Positions 27,285 through 37,283 are shown, counted from the stretch's first letter. The stretch is 64,000 bases of DNA from CAJXQU01 sp965223825 (GCA_965223825.1 OZ245018.1:2418001-2482000), one strand, 5' to 3'. The notes: generated from the letters alone by a model not told the origin. Numbers and translations are program-made.

Positions 27285-28718
27285 TTATTTCAGTAGCTTG
27301 ATCGCCAGAAACATCGGATTCCCTTCCCGATTGATTAAGATAGGAATCGATTTATTCGCCGGTAATGCTTCAATCACTTTTTTCAGCTGCTTCGCAGAAG
27401 TCGTTTTCTCGTTATTGACCGTCAGTACGATATCTCCAGGGATAATGCCGGCTTTTGCAGCGGCACCATCAAGTACTTCTTCTACCAATACTCCTTGTCC
27501 TTTGAGATCAAGCTGTTCGCGTTGCTCTTCGGTTAGATCACGTAACTTCGCATTCAAGCGCTCTTCCGCGACGGATAAATGTGGATGTGCATGACCGTCC
27601 GTATTCGCTGCCATTTCTTGATCAGGCATAGCTGAGACAGTGACTTGAAGGGTTTTTTCTTGGCCATTGCGCAAGATCAACACTGGTACAGGTTGTCCAA
27701 CTTTACTTGTACCCACAATCGGCGGTAGATCGGATGACATATCGATCTCGCGGCCGTTGAATTCTTTGATTACATCACCGGCTTTTATCCCAGCTGCGCC
27801 CGCCGGACTATTCTCTAAAACTTTCGCAACTAATGCGCCTCCCGGTTTTTTCATACCGAAAGATTCCGCAAGGTCGCGTGTAACATCTTGAATCATCACA
27901 CCTAACCAGCCACGGGAAACACCACCCGTATCGCGGATCTGATGATAAATATTCGTCACGATATCCATAGGAATCGCGAACGATAGTCCCATAAACCCAC
28001 CAGTTCGACTGTAAATTTGAGAATTTACGCCAACGGCTTCACCATCTAAATTAAATAATGGTCCACCAGAATTACCTGGGTTGATCGCAACATCCGTTTG
28101 AATAAAAGGAATATAGTTTTCGTTGGGTAAGCTACGGCCGATCGCACTCACAATCCCTGCCGTGACTGAGTAATCAAAACCAAAGGGTGAGCCGATCGCG
28201 AGCACCCATTCACCGACTTCCATATCGCGAGAATCACCTAGTTTTACTGCTGGCAACTGCGTTGCTTCAATTTTCAAAACAGCGATATCGGTTTGTTTAT
28301 CTGATCCGATCAATTTAGCAACGAACTCCCGCCGATCATTCAAGCGCACAATAATTTCGTCCGCCTCGGCGACTACATGATGATTCGTGATCACATAACC
28401 ATCGCTTGAAATAATGAACCCTGATCCCAGCGATGACACAGACTGGGCTGAATCCGGTGCCATCCCTTCACCGAAAAAATGACGGAGTATGTCTGGAACA
28501 CCTTCTGGCATTTCCGGAATTTGTTGTGCAGCAGGATTTTGTTGGGCTTTTTGCGTAGTAGAAATATTCACGACAGCCGGAGAATTTTGTTTTGCTAATT
28601 GCGTGAATTCAGGCAAATTTCGAGCGTTTGCATTTAAAACAACTCCCATCAGCAACATCATTCCTGCCATCAGGAATTTAAACGAGTTTAATAAATTCAT
28701 GTGAGACTTATGGCTCAT
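27285..28718 (-). CDS. mucD: Periplasmic serine protease of the DegP/MucD family
   Basis: 477 residues. The signal peptide (LMAGMMLLMGVVLNANA) is followed by a trypsin-like domain with catalytic His in TNHHVV, Asp in TDIAVL and Ser in GNSGGP, then two PDZ domains (VSRGWLGVMIQDV and the last ~90 residues, VLVEEVLDGAAAKAGI). This is the usual DegP/DegQ layout. MucD degrades misfolded envelope proteins and dampens the sigma-E response. GGAG lies 8 bases before the ATG at 28718. It is the last gene of the rpoE-rseA-rseB-mucD operon, 36 bases after rseB. Confidence 0.93.
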   Translation of the reverse strand: MSHKSHMNLLNSFKFLMAGMMLLMGVVLNANARNLPEFTQLAKQNSPAVVNISTTQKAQQNPAAQQIPEMPEGVPDILRHFFGEGMAPDSAQSVSSLGSGFIISSDGYVITNHHVVAEADEIIVRLNDRREFVAKLIGSDKQTDIAVLKIEATQLPAVKLGDSRDMEVGEWVLAIGSPFGFDYSVTAGIVSAIGRSLPNENYIPFIQTDVAINPGNSGGPLFNLDGEAVGVNSQIYSRTGGFMGLSFAIPMDIVTNIYHQIRDTGGVSRGWLGVMIQDVTRDLAESFGMKKPGGALVAKVLENSPAGAAGIKAGDVIKEFNGREIDMSSDLPPIVGTSKVGQPVPVLILRNGQEKTLQVTVSAMPDQEMAANTDGHAHPHLSVAEERLNAKLRDLTEEQREQLDLKGQGVLVEEVLDGAAAKAGIIPGDIVLTVNNEKTTSAKQLKKVIEALPANKSIPILINREGNPMFLAIKLLK

Positions 28719-28754
28719 AGCATACTCCTGCAGAGGTCTTTCTCTAATTCAGTG

Positions 28755-29783
28755 TTATTCAGAGCGTGCAACGGACGTTGCAATTTTGTGGACTGTTTTT
28801 GCCGGTACTTCACCGACCGCGGTAATTTGGTATTTGTTCGTCGTCGTCGTAAATGCATTGACCGCACCGCGCGCTAGAAAACCATTCATCGGTTTCTTTT
28901 TGTTGACCAGTTTTTCAATAAATAAAGACACTGTTGCTAAACCGTCAGAGTAAACAAGATGCTCAACGGGCTCTTGTTGCCCACCGGATAACGGTTGGAG
29001 ATCAGCGTCATGCATTGTAAAGCCCGCCGGCAACCAGCGAACTTGCCAATTACTCGATGCGTCAACCGCATCATGCTCATCACTATTACTGGCTTCGTTT
29101 GTGTACCAAGCATAATCCGGTGCGTTCATGGGTGCTAGCATCGCACTCGGGATGTCTTTCGCGATATCAATCTGTGTGAACATTACTGTTTCTAATGTAT
29201 GTTCTTGTAGATCCTGTACAGTCGATTTAAGCACAAGATAGTGTTCGTCATCTATCCACATTTTATAGGAATAGCGATGCTCATCTTTCGGTGAAATGAG
29301 AACCACAGTCGCATCCCGTCCGGCTGCGCGATCATGTCCTAAGACTGAGAAATAATAGTAACTACTGATGCTGTCGATTGACTGCAGTAAATTCGACGGT
29401 AAAAATTGATTTCCGCTATTGTTTCCTTTATCAACAAGTACGGTTTTGTTATCTGAGAATATGCACGTTACGTCATCATTGTTTCTCAAGACTTCGCGGT
29501 TTGCGCCCGTTAAGGAAATGAGCTTTTCAAACTCGCCCATTTCATCAACTTTATGGATGATTCGCATACTCTGAATCTGATCGCCACGACTGTAAACAAA
29601 CACGCCATCATAATTCAGTGTTTTTGTGGCTGAAGTCATTTTCTGCAGAATTTCACGAGCTTGATCTGAAGTTTCATCTTCAGAAAACATCGTTCCCGCA
29701 AGTAACTCTATGGGGACTATTAACATCGCTAATGCGATTACATAGCTATGGATTTGCCCCGATCTGGTGTGCTTGGATTGCAT
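28755..29783 (-). CDS. rseB: Sigma-E regulatory protein RseB/MucB
   Basis: 342 residues with a signal peptide and the two-domain MucB/RseB architecture. The N-terminal LolA-like domain includes LNYDGVFVYSRGDQIQSMRIIHKVDEMGEFEKL, and the C-terminal domain begins around NWQVRWLPAGFTMHDA. RseB binds RseA in the periplasm and protects it from DegS cleavage until lipopolysaccharide intermediates displace it. It lies 24 bases after rseA in a conserved operon, which makes the assignment secure. Confidence 0.93.
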   Translation of the reverse strand: MQSKHTRSGQIHSYVIALAMLIVPIELLAGTMFSEDETSDQAREILQKMTSATKTLNYDGVFVYSRGDQIQSMRIIHKVDEMGEFEKLISLTGANREVLRNNDDVTCIFSDNKTVLVDKGNNSGNQFLPSNLLQSIDSISSYYYFSVLGHDRAAGRDATVVLISPKDEHRYSYKMWIDDEHYLVLKSTVQDLQEHTLETVMFTQIDIAKDIPSAMLAPMNAPDYAWYTNEASNSDEHDAVDASSNWQVRWLPAGFTMHDADLQPLSGGQQEPVEHLVYSDGLATVSLFIEKLVNKKKPMNGFLARGAVNAFTTTTNKYQITAVGEVPAKTVHKIATSVARSE

Positions 29784-29807
29784 CCGTTTATCCGTCAGTT
29801 CTGAAAT

Positions 29808-30398
29808 TTACTTGTTCTCGTGACCGACTAAGCGGGCGTAAGGTGATACACCTTGCACACCCATACGAGAATTGTACTGGTTGTGATTCAAAATGTACGG
29901 ACTTAACGCATCCGCATTCTCTGTCTCTGGCCCTTCGTACTTCACTGTTCTAACTTGAGTTGCTGCAGTTCCGGCCAATGAACCTGTGTTAACAACTGTA
30001 GTCGGCGTTATTTCATTTGCCGCGATGGTGGAATCTGCACCTGGAATACTACTTTCATTTGCAGGCATTAAGCCTAGAACCGCTACTGCCGTTATGGAAG
30101 CGGCAATGGCAAAGCCAGCCACCGGCTTCAAGTAAGGATGTTGTGTTATAGATGGCTTCTTTTGAGGAGCAAGAATGGCGGGTTCGTTCTCGAGTAATTT
30201 ATTGAGGCTTGCTGCAAGGTCAGGCTTCACAGTTGCCGGCATTGTGCTGCGCATTGTGTCACCGATCATATGGTAGCGTTGCCAACGGCCTCGCGTGTCA
30301 TCATCGCTCTGTAATTCTTGGATCAATGTTTCTCTGTCTTGGTCATAAAGCTCGCCATCGACCAGCGCAGATAGTTTTTCGATTTTGTCTTGATTCAT
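29808..30398 (-). CDS. rseA: Anti-sigma-E factor RseA/MucA
   Basis: 196 residues. The cytoplasmic N-terminus (KIEKLSALVDGELYDQDRETLIQEL) matches the RseA N-terminal domain that clamps sigma-E. One membrane helix lies at about residues 92-112 (VAGFAIAASITAVAVLGLM), and the remainder is periplasmic. Regulated proteolysis of RseA releases RpoE on envelope stress. GGAG lies 9 bases before the ATG, and the gene starts 6 bases after rpoE. Confidence 0.92.
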   Translation of the reverse strand: MNQDKIEKLSALVDGELYDQDRETLIQELQSDDDTRGRWQRYHMIGDTMRSTMPATVKPDLAASLNKLLENEPAILAPQKKPSITQHPYLKPVAGFAIAASITAVAVLGLMPANESSIPGADSTIAANEITPTTVVNTGSLAGTAATQVRTVKYEGPETENADALSPYILNHNQYNSRMGVQGVSPYARLVGHENK

Positions 30399-30404
30399 AA
30401 CTGT

Positions 30405-30980
30405 TCACTCCAACAATGGTTTGAGGCGGTTATCAATTGCCTCGCGAGCCCGAAAAATTCGTGAACGTACTGTCCCGATAGGACATGTCATCGTTTCGGC
30501 GATTTCTTCGTAACTCAGCCCTTCTACTTCTCTCAATGTGATAGCTGTACGTAAATCATCGGGCAGATCGTCGATCGCCTTTAGAATCGTTGCCTGTATT
30601 TCATCCGTCAACAGCAAGTTTTCGGGTGTTGCTTCTTCCTTTAGAGCCTCTTCGAGGTCATAGGTTTCATCATCATACCCACTTGGTTGCACTTCTTGTG
30701 GTCTTCGCGCACGCGACGCCAAATAATTCTTAGCGGTATTGATCGCAATACGATACAACCACGTATAAAACGCACTATCCCCACGAAAATTTGGCAACGC
30801 ACGATATGCTTTGAGGAATGCTTCCTGCGCAATATCCTGTGCATCTGCCGGATCGCGAACGTAACGCGATACAAGATTGACCACTCTGTTTTGATACTTA
30901 ATCACTAACAGATCAAAGGCCTTCTTGTCCCCCCGTTGTACTCTTTCGACTAAGCTGCTATCCGCAATTTTGTCGCCCAT
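30405..30980 (-). CDS. rpoE: RNA polymerase sigma factor RpoE (AlgU)
   Basis: 191 residues, an ECF sigma factor with region 2 (AFDLLVIKYQNRVVNLVSRYV, then DAQDIAQEAFLKAYRAL) and region 4 (LREVEGLSYEEIAETMTCPIGTVRSRIFRARE). Sequence and operon with rseA-rseB-mucD identify it as the envelope-stress sigma-E/AlgU. AAGGAG lies about 9 bases before the ATG. A sigma-E-type promoter is visible 53-79 bases upstream, consistent with autoregulation. nadB is divergent, the same arrangement as in Escherichia coli. Confidence 0.95.
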   Translation of the reverse strand: MGDKIADSSLVERVQRGDKKAFDLLVIKYQNRVVNLVSRYVRDPADAQDIAQEAFLKAYRALPNFRGDSAFYTWLYRIAINTAKNYLASRARRPQEVQPSGYDDETYDLEEALKEEATPENLLLTDEIQATILKAIDDLPDDLRTAITLREVEGLSYEEIAETMTCPIGTVRSRIFRAREAIDNRLKPLLE

Positions 30981-31032
30981 CAGGGCATTCTCCTTGTGTT
31001 ATTATTATGCGGTTCTCGCCCAATTGGCATCT

Positions 31033-31059
31033 GTAGACAGAGGCTTTGCCGAAGAGTTC
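31033..31059 (-). promoter_or_regulatory. Sigma-E-dependent promoter of the rpoE operon
   Basis: On the minus strand GAACTC (31059-31054) is followed by a 16-base spacer and TCTAC (31037-31033). The sigma-E/AlgU consensus is GAACTT-N16/17-TCTRA, so this matches five of six at -35 and four of five at -10. It is correctly placed 53 bases before the rpoE ATG. Confidence 0.7.
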
Positions 31060-31114
31060 GATATGAATCGCAAACTTTTATTATAAACAACTTTTTTCTA
31101 ACTTGGTTTTCTGA

Positions 31115-32743
31115 ATGATCAAGAAACACGATTTTGATGTGCTTATTATCGGAAGTGGTGCCTCTGGCCTCAGTCTTGCCCTCAAACTTGCTGCACATTG
31201 TAACGTTGCCGTTCTTGCGAAAGGGCCGTTACAAGAAGGATCCACCTATTATGCACAAGGTGGTATCGCCGCAGTGTTGGATGATACGGATACGCTTGAA
31301 TCCCATGTAGAAGATACGCTCGATGCCGGTGCGGGCTTGTGTAACCGCAAAACCGTTGAATTTGTCGTTTCCAAAGGGCATGCCAGCATCGAATGGTTAG
31401 TTGATCTAGGCGTGCCTTTTACTCGGAATGATGCGTCAGACAATAGCAAAGATATTCACGCTTATCATCTCACACGCGAGGGTGGCCATAGTCATCGGCG
31501 AATTATTCATGCGGCTGATGCGACCGGTAAAGCTGTTGAGATGACATTAGAAACGCAAACCCGTGCGAATCCTCGTATCGAATTGTTTGAAAACCACATC
31601 GCGATCGATCTGATCACCAGTAAAAAACTTGGATTACGTGGTGAAGATAGATGTCTCGGCGCCTACGTGTTGGATATCGAAGAAAAACACGTGCACACAT
31701 TTCGAGCAAAATTTGTCGTCCTAGCAACTGGTGGTGCCGGCAAAGTCTATTTGTACACCAGTAATCCAGACGTGGCGACCGGTGATGGGATCGCGATGGC
31801 TATTCGTGCAGGGTGTGACGTCGCCAATATGGAATTCATGCAGTTCCATCCGACATGCCTATACCATCCTGCGGCAAAATCATTCCTGATCACAGAAGCC
31901 GTTCGTGGTGAAGGTGGTTATTTACGCCTGCCTAATGGCGAACGCTTTATGCACCGCTTCGATAGCCGCGAAGAACTCGCACCTCGCGACATCGTGGCGC
32001 GCGCCATCGATCATGAAATGAAACGGACTGGTAGTGATTGCGTCTATTTAGACATTTCCCATCGCGATGCGGATTTCATTCTGGCGCATTTTCCCAATGT
32101 CACTGCAGCCTGTTTAGAATATGGAATTGATCTGACAAAAGAACCTGTTCCTGTTGTTCCCGCTGCGCATTACACCTGTGGTGGCGTTGTCACTGATCTC
32201 GATGGCAAAACCACACTAAATGGGCTCTATGCGATTGGTGAAGTGTCTTGCACAGGCTTACATGGTGCAAACCGCATGGCGAGCAATTCGCTTTTAGAGT
32301 GTCTGGTATTTGCTGAGGCTGCTCAAAAGGATATTCTTAAGAAACTTAACGAAGTCGAGCTCACTACTGAACTTCCTTTCTGGGATGAAAGCCAAGTGAC
32401 GGATTCAGATGAGGAAGTCGTTGTCTCGCATAACTGGGATGAACTTCGTCGTTTTATGTGGGATTACGTCGGCATTGTACGGACGACCAAACGATTACAA
32501 CGTGCGAAACGGCGTGTACAACTCCTAAATACTGAAATCGCAGAATATTATGGTAATTTCCGCGTGACCAACGATTTAATCGAATTGCGTAATCTTGTCC
32601 AAGTCGCAGAAGCGATCATCGACTCTGCCCTACTCCGAAAAGAAAGTCGTGGCCTGCATTATACGCTCGACTACCCAGAAACCGATGACTCGACCCCAGC
32701 TAAAGATACCGTGGTGAACTATCAAGACTATGATTCCATCTGA
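31115..32743 (+). CDS. nadB: L-aspartate oxidase
   Basis: 542 residues. The FAD-binding Rossmann motif is at the start (LIIGSGASGLSLAL), and the succinate-dehydrogenase-like flavoprotein motifs HRRIIHAADATGKA, MEFMQFHPT and AAHYTCGGV follow. NadB oxidises aspartate to iminoaspartate in the first step of NAD synthesis. Length is normal. The divergent position from rpoE matches other gammaproteobacteria. Its last 14 bases overlap the next gene. The ribosome site is weak. Confidence 0.94.
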   Translation: MIKKHDFDVLIIGSGASGLSLALKLAAHCNVAVLAKGPLQEGSTYYAQGGIAAVLDDTDTLESHVEDTLDAGAGLCNRKTVEFVVSKGHASIEWLVDLGVPFTRNDASDNSKDIHAYHLTREGGHSHRRIIHAADATGKAVEMTLETQTRANPRIELFENHIAIDLITSKKLGLRGEDRCLGAYVLDIEEKHVHTFRAKFVVLATGGAGKVYLYTSNPDVATGDGIAMAIRAGCDVANMEFMQFHPTCLYHPAAKSFLITEAVRGEGGYLRLPNGERFMHRFDSREELAPRDIVARAIDHEMKRTGSDCVYLDISHRDADFILAHFPNVTAACLEYGIDLTKEPVPVVPAAHYTCGGVVTDLDGKTTLNGLYAIGEVSCTGLHGANRMASNSLLECLVFAEAAQKDILKKLNEVELTTELPFWDESQVTDSDEEVVVSHNWDELRRFMWDYVGIVRTTKRLQRAKRRVQLLNTEIAEYYGNFRVTNDLIELRNLVQVAEAIIDSALLRKESRGLHYTLDYPETDDSTPAKDTVVNYQDYDSI

Positions 32744-33476
32744 TTTTACTGCTGACGCAGCAACTCTCAATAATAAAACTATTCTTGTCACAGGTGCTGC
32801 TAACGGCATCGGCCGAGCAGTCAGTTTGGCGTATGCAAAACATGGCGCTACTGTAATCTTGTTGGATAAAGATGTCCCCAGGCTAGAATCTCTTTACGAT
32901 CTCATTCAAGAAAATGGATGCCCACAAGCAGCAATTTACCCAATGGATCTCGTCGGTGCCACGCTTGATGATTACGTAACACTGGAAGACACGATCTTCA
33001 AGAATTTTCAGAAGTTAGATGGCTTGCTACACAATGCAGCAATACTCGGACAACTTGGCATGATCAGCGATTACGACCTCGTACAGTGGCAAAACGTCAT
33101 GATGGTCAACTTTAATGCACCTTTGTTGCTGACTCGCGCATGTCTACCATTACTCAAAAAAGCAGACTCAGCCTCAATGATCTTTACGTCCGATGATGTT
33201 GGCCGACATGCAAAAGCTTACTGGGGTGCGTATGGCATTTCAAAATTCGCACTGGAAGGACTCATGCAAACACTTGCAGAAGAGCTGGAAACCAACACAG
33301 CGGTACGCGTAAACAGTTTAAACCCCGGCCCCATACAAACGATGTTACGCAGTGCCGCTTTTCCCGGTGAAGATCCCGATACTATTCCACCAGCAGAGAA
33401 TATTCTTACACCTTATCTTTACCTTATGTCGGACGCGAGCCAAACCATTCACGGACAATCCCTCAACGCACAGTAA
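32730..33476 (+). CDS. yciK: YciK-type short-chain dehydrogenase/reductase
   Basis: 248 residues with the SDR cofactor motif TGAANGIG, NAA at the expected place (LLHNAAILG) and the catalytic YxxxK (YGISK). The sequence VNFNAPLLLTRACLPLLKKA and the C-terminal LNPGPIQTMLRSAAFPGEDP are characteristic of YciK, a cytoplasmic oxidoreductase whose substrate is unknown. The ATG lies inside the last codons of nadB (14-base overlap), implying translational coupling, although no metabolic link to NAD synthesis is established. Confidence 0.85.
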   Translation: MIPSDFTADAATLNNKTILVTGAANGIGRAVSLAYAKHGATVILLDKDVPRLESLYDLIQENGCPQAAIYPMDLVGATLDDYVTLEDTIFKNFQKLDGLLHNAAILGQLGMISDYDLVQWQNVMMVNFNAPLLLTRACLPLLKKADSASMIFTSDDVGRHAKAYWGAYGISKFALEGLMQTLAEELETNTAVRVNSLNPGPIQTMLRSAAFPGEDPDTIPPAENILTPYLYLMSDASQTIHGQSLNAQ

Positions 33477-33558
33477 CTTTCTTGTACCGCCACATCTAAC
33501 TGGCACGTTTTTCGCTTGTAATCTGCCCAAAAACAGCATAAGTGCACAGGACGTTAGA

Positions 33559-34548
33559 ATGGAATTAACCCAGCAGGAACAGTTTCCTCATATGACTCAC
33601 GAGTCAGTTAACAATTATGTTTCTGATCAGAGCATTGAAAAACCTGAAAACCGGTACGTGGCCATGAATACACAAGATATGGAGCAGCAGGCGTTGAAAA
33701 TCGCGAATGTGCTGCAAACATCGCTTGATCTGAACAAGTTAATCGAAATGTTCGATACAAAACTTGGCGACTTTGTTGAACACGAAGGCATCATTTACGA
33801 TTTCCCACAAGAGGCGATCACCTTACAAATTGGCTCTGCTGAACTGAATACCTGTTCATACAAAATCACCCTGTTGGAAAAATCACTTGGTGAGCTGACG
33901 ATCTCCCGATCACGACCTTTCACAGATGAAGAAGTCAGATGGTTTGAATCCTTACTCTGTGCATTGATCTATCCACTACATAACGCTCTACTTTACAAAA
34001 AAGCGATCCAGACAGCCTATAACGATCCCGTTACCGGTGTGAATAATCGCGCTGCAATGGACGCGGCACTCGATCGTGAAGTTGAGCTCGCCATGCGCAA
34101 TCACACACCACTATCTGTGATCATGCTAGATATTGATCACTTCAAAAAAATTAATGATAAATTTGGCCACATTGCTGGTGATGCAATCTTAAAAGGGGTC
34201 GGACGTTGCTTAACGGAATGCATTCGCCGCAGTGATATTGTGTTCCGCTATGGTGGTGAAGAATTTGCTGTGCTGCTCAACGGGACTGATATTGACGGTG
34301 CCAACTTTCTGGCGAACCGGATCCGAAGCGCCATTGAAAAACGCGCGTTTAAACACGACGGCCTCGATGTAAACGTCACGCTCAGCGCCGGTGTGGCAAG
34401 ATTGGAACATGGATTTACTGGCCTGACGTTGATTGACGCAGCTGATCAAGCACTCTACCAAGCGAAAGAACAAGGTAGGAACCGAGTGGTTGTTTATCAG
34501 CCAGGTACAAAACCTTCCGCTGACGACTCAAGTACCTTATCGGCTTAA
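33559..34548 (+). CDS. Diguanylate cyclase (GGDEF domain)
   Basis: 329 residues from the ATG at 33559, selected for AGGA 9 bases upstream; the frame extends further but overlaps yciK. The N-terminal ~150 residues form a possible sensor with no membrane segment. The C-terminal GGDEF domain has DPVTGVNNRAAMD, LDIDHFKKINDKFGH, the active GGEEF in RYGGEEFAVLL and an inhibitory I-site RRSD five residues before it. The protein should be cytoplasmic and active. It makes cyclic di-GMP, a possible ligand of the PilZ protein at 20503-24072. Confidence 0.88.
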   Translation: MELTQQEQFPHMTHESVNNYVSDQSIEKPENRYVAMNTQDMEQQALKIANVLQTSLDLNKLIEMFDTKLGDFVEHEGIIYDFPQEAITLQIGSAELNTCSYKITLLEKSLGELTISRSRPFTDEEVRWFESLLCALIYPLHNALLYKKAIQTAYNDPVTGVNNRAAMDAALDREVELAMRNHTPLSVIMLDIDHFKKINDKFGHIAGDAILKGVGRCLTECIRRSDIVFRYGGEEFAVLLNGTDIDGANFLANRIRSAIEKRAFKHDGLDVNVTLSAGVARLEHGFTGLTLIDAADQALYQAKEQGRNRVVVYQPGTKPSADDSSTLSA

Positions 34549-34572
34549 TCTCGAATAAAACCTAAAATGCGA

Positions 34573-36591
34573 TCAGCTTTGCTCATCACGGATTAAATTT
34601 TTCAGAGCCGCTTCATCCAAAATAGCGATCCCTAACTCGTTGGCTTTGTCTGCTTTAGAACCCGGATCAGCACCGACAATAACAAAATCTGTTTTCTTCG
34701 AAACACTGCCCGTGACTTTCGCCCCCATCGCCAACATGATCTCTTTCACCTCTTGTCGTGAAAATGTCGACAATGTACCGGTTACAACAACGGTTTTTCC
34801 TGAAAGAACTGACGCTTCTTTTTCATCCGGTGCTTCAATCTCTGGCCAATGAATTCCCGCAGAAAGTAACTTCTCGATCACTTCTTGATTGTGTACTTGC
34901 CGAAAAAATGCCTCGATATGTTTAGCGACAATGGGGCCAACATCTGCGACTTTTACTAAGGCTTCCTGATCGGCTTCGATTAATGCCGGTAGTTCACGAT
35001 AATGATAGGCAAGATTTCGCGCTGTGGCTTCGCCAACTTCACGAATGCCTAAACTGTAAATAAATCGCGATAATGTCGTCGCTTTACTTTTCTCCAGAGC
35101 ATCTAGTAAATTTTCAGCTGACTTTTCTCCCATGCGATCGAGGCTGATTAATTGTTCTAGCGTTAAAGAAAAAAGATCACCTACATTGACGATGATCTTC
35201 TCAGTCACCAATTGCGCGACTAACTTATCGCCCAGGCCTTCAATATCCATCGCGCGGCGTGAGGCAAAATGCAATATCGCACCTTGTTGTTGGGCTGCGC
35301 AGAATAAACCGCCCGTACAACGCGTCACCGCTCCATCAGCTTCGCGCTCCGCATCCGATCCACAAACAGGACATACCATTGGCATCACAAATTTTCGAGC
35401 AGCACCCGGACGACGCTCGATCAGTACACGCGCCACTTCAGGGATCACATCACCCGCACGACGAACAATCACGGTATCGCCGATCCGAATATCTTTACGA
35501 TCCACTTCGTCCTGATTATGCAAGGTCGCGTTTGTCACGGTGACACCACCGACAAACACCGGTTCTAATCTAGCCACCGGTGTTAATGCACCAGTTCTAC
35601 CGACTTGCACTTCAATATCTCGGACAATCGTCAGCTCTTCTTCTGGTGCGAATTTATGTGCGATCGCCCAACGTGGCGCACGCGAGACGAACCCCATTTT
35701 TACTTGTTCTGCGATCGCATCAACTTTGTACACCACGCCGTCTATTTCATACGGTAAACCTGATCGCAGATTTTCAATTTGCTGGTAATAATCAAGACAC
35801 GCACCCACACCAACAACACGATTAACCTGCGGTGAGACCGGCAATCCCCATGCTTTCAGTTTTTGCAAAATATCAAAATGACTTTCGGGAAGGGTCAGAC
35901 CTTCCACAACACCGACACTATAACAATAGATCGCTAATGGGCGGGTTGCAGTAATCCGCGGATCAAGTTGACGAAGACTGCCGGCTGCGGCATTTCGTGG
36001 ATTGGCGAACACTTTATCACCGGCTTTTTCCTGACGTTCATTGAGTTTACGGAAACCCACTTTCGTCATATAAATTTCGCCACGCACTTCTATTTTTTGG
36101 GGAATATTTTCACCACGCAAAAACAGCGGTACGCTTTTTACGGTACGAATATTCGTCGTCACATTTTCACCCCGACTGCCATCACCACGGGTTGCAGCTC
36201 GGATCAATTTCCCTTCTTCGTACATCAGGCTGATCGCAAGACCATCCAATTTGGGTTCCGCAACATAAGTGATTGGTTCGACATTCAAACGCTCACGAAT
36301 GCGTCGATCAAACGCCGTCACTTCGTCATCATTAAACGCATTTCCTAACGACAACATGGGGATCTCATGCGCAACGGTTTCAAAGGCAGCTGACGGCTCT
36401 GCGCCGACACGTTGGGTTGGAGATTCTGCTGTGATCAGATCAGGGTTCGCCGCTTCGAGTTTTTGTAATTCAGACATGAGCCGATCATATTCCGCATCGG
36501 GAACAGCCGGTTCATCCATGACGTAATAACGATAATTGTGATCATTTATCTCAGCGCGTAATGCCGAGACTCGGTCAGACACCTCACTCAT
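34573..36591 (-). CDS. ligA: NAD-dependent DNA ligase LigA
   Basis: 672 residues, the usual length. The adenylation motif with catalytic Lys is EPKLDGLAIS. A four-cysteine zinc finger is spread through VCPVCGSDAE and the following CTGGLFCAAQ, helix-hairpin-helix motifs follow, and a C-terminal BRCT domain includes VVTGTLSTFSRQEVKE. LigA seals nicks in replication and repair. Its start overlaps the zipA stop by four bases (ATGA). The smc-zipA-ligA order is common in gammaproteobacteria. Confidence 0.96.
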   Translation of the reverse strand: MSEVSDRVSALRAEINDHNYRYYVMDEPAVPDAEYDRLMSELQKLEAANPDLITAESPTQRVGAEPSAAFETVAHEIPMLSLGNAFNDDEVTAFDRRIRERLNVEPITYVAEPKLDGLAISLMYEEGKLIRAATRGDGSRGENVTTNIRTVKSVPLFLRGENIPQKIEVRGEIYMTKVGFRKLNERQEKAGDKVFANPRNAAAGSLRQLDPRITATRPLAIYCYSVGVVEGLTLPESHFDILQKLKAWGLPVSPQVNRVVGVGACLDYYQQIENLRSGLPYEIDGVVYKVDAIAEQVKMGFVSRAPRWAIAHKFAPEEELTIVRDIEVQVGRTGALTPVARLEPVFVGGVTVTNATLHNQDEVDRKDIRIGDTVIVRRAGDVIPEVARVLIERRPGAARKFVMPMVCPVCGSDAEREADGAVTRCTGGLFCAAQQQGAILHFASRRAMDIEGLGDKLVAQLVTEKIIVNVGDLFSLTLEQLISLDRMGEKSAENLLDALEKSKATTLSRFIYSLGIREVGEATARNLAYHYRELPALIEADQEALVKVADVGPIVAKHIEAFFRQVHNQEVIEKLLSAGIHWPEIEAPDEKEASVLSGKTVVVTGTLSTFSRQEVKEIMLAMGAKVTGSVSKKTDFVIVGADPGSKADKANELGIAILDEAALKNLIRDEQS

Positions 36592-37262
36592 GAGGAGATA
36601 TTGAATTCTGCCACGCGCTGACGCAAGGATTCGATTTTTTTGCTATTCAAATATTCATGCTGATCATCACGCACATGGCCTTTGAGAATTTCCGCCACGC
36701 GCTGTGTGCTGCTTAACATCAATTCAAAAGCAATGGCCGGATCAATCGATGAAGGTAATTGCATAAAAAAAACAATGCCATCTGTACGTAAAGAATCGAG
36801 TGTGTTTAATACTAATGTTCCCGGTTCGTGCATATTCGCGACGGAGATAATTTTTTCTTTGGATTGTGAATTCCCAACACCAAAATGATGAAAAATATTC
36901 ATTTCACCAAATGAAAAACCCACTTCGTAAAGCGCGTCCCTGATCACGGACCCGTTGAAGGTGTAACCCGTCGGCGCTGTTACAAACATAACAATCACAG
37001 TCGGTTCTTTATCTTCAGCGAGCGTGCTATTTGTGGAAGGACTGGCCCCATCGTGATGCCGCAAAACATCGGTGTAATCAATCTCCTCCTCATCACGCGG
37101 TTTGATCACGGGTGTATCAAGGAGGGGTTCTTTGCGTTTTTTTTCGCTTTTTTTATTGATTCTGCGCGCGGCTTTGCGGTGATCGAAACCCGTGCCCCAG
37201 AGATAGATACCAACGATCACAACGATCCCGAGTATCATTAAAAGAATTCGCAAGTTATCCAT
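36588..37262 (-). CDS. zipA: Cell division protein ZipA
   Basis: 224 residues: an N-terminal membrane anchor (LLMILGIVVIVGIYLWG), a charged linker (KKSEKKRKEP), and a C-terminal FtsZ-binding domain from about residue 85 (VIVMFVTAPTGYTFNGSVIRDAL to the end). ZipA tethers FtsZ to the membrane in early division and is limited to gammaproteobacteria, which supports the taxonomic reading. The linker is short compared with Escherichia coli. It lies 21 bases after smc and overlaps ligA. Confidence 0.93.
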   Translation of the reverse strand: MDNLRILLMILGIVVIVGIYLWGTGFDHRKAARRINKKSEKKRKEPLLDTPVIKPRDEEEIDYTDVLRHHDGASPSTNSTLAEDKEPTVIVMFVTAPTGYTFNGSVIRDALYEVGFSFGEMNIFHHFGVGNSQSKEKIISVANMHEPGTLVLNTLDSLRTDGIVFFMQLPSSIDPAIAFELMLSSTQRVAEILKGHVRDDQHEYLNSKKIESLRQRVAEFNISS

Positions 37263-37283
37263 TCGCTCCTCCCCGCGTTACGA

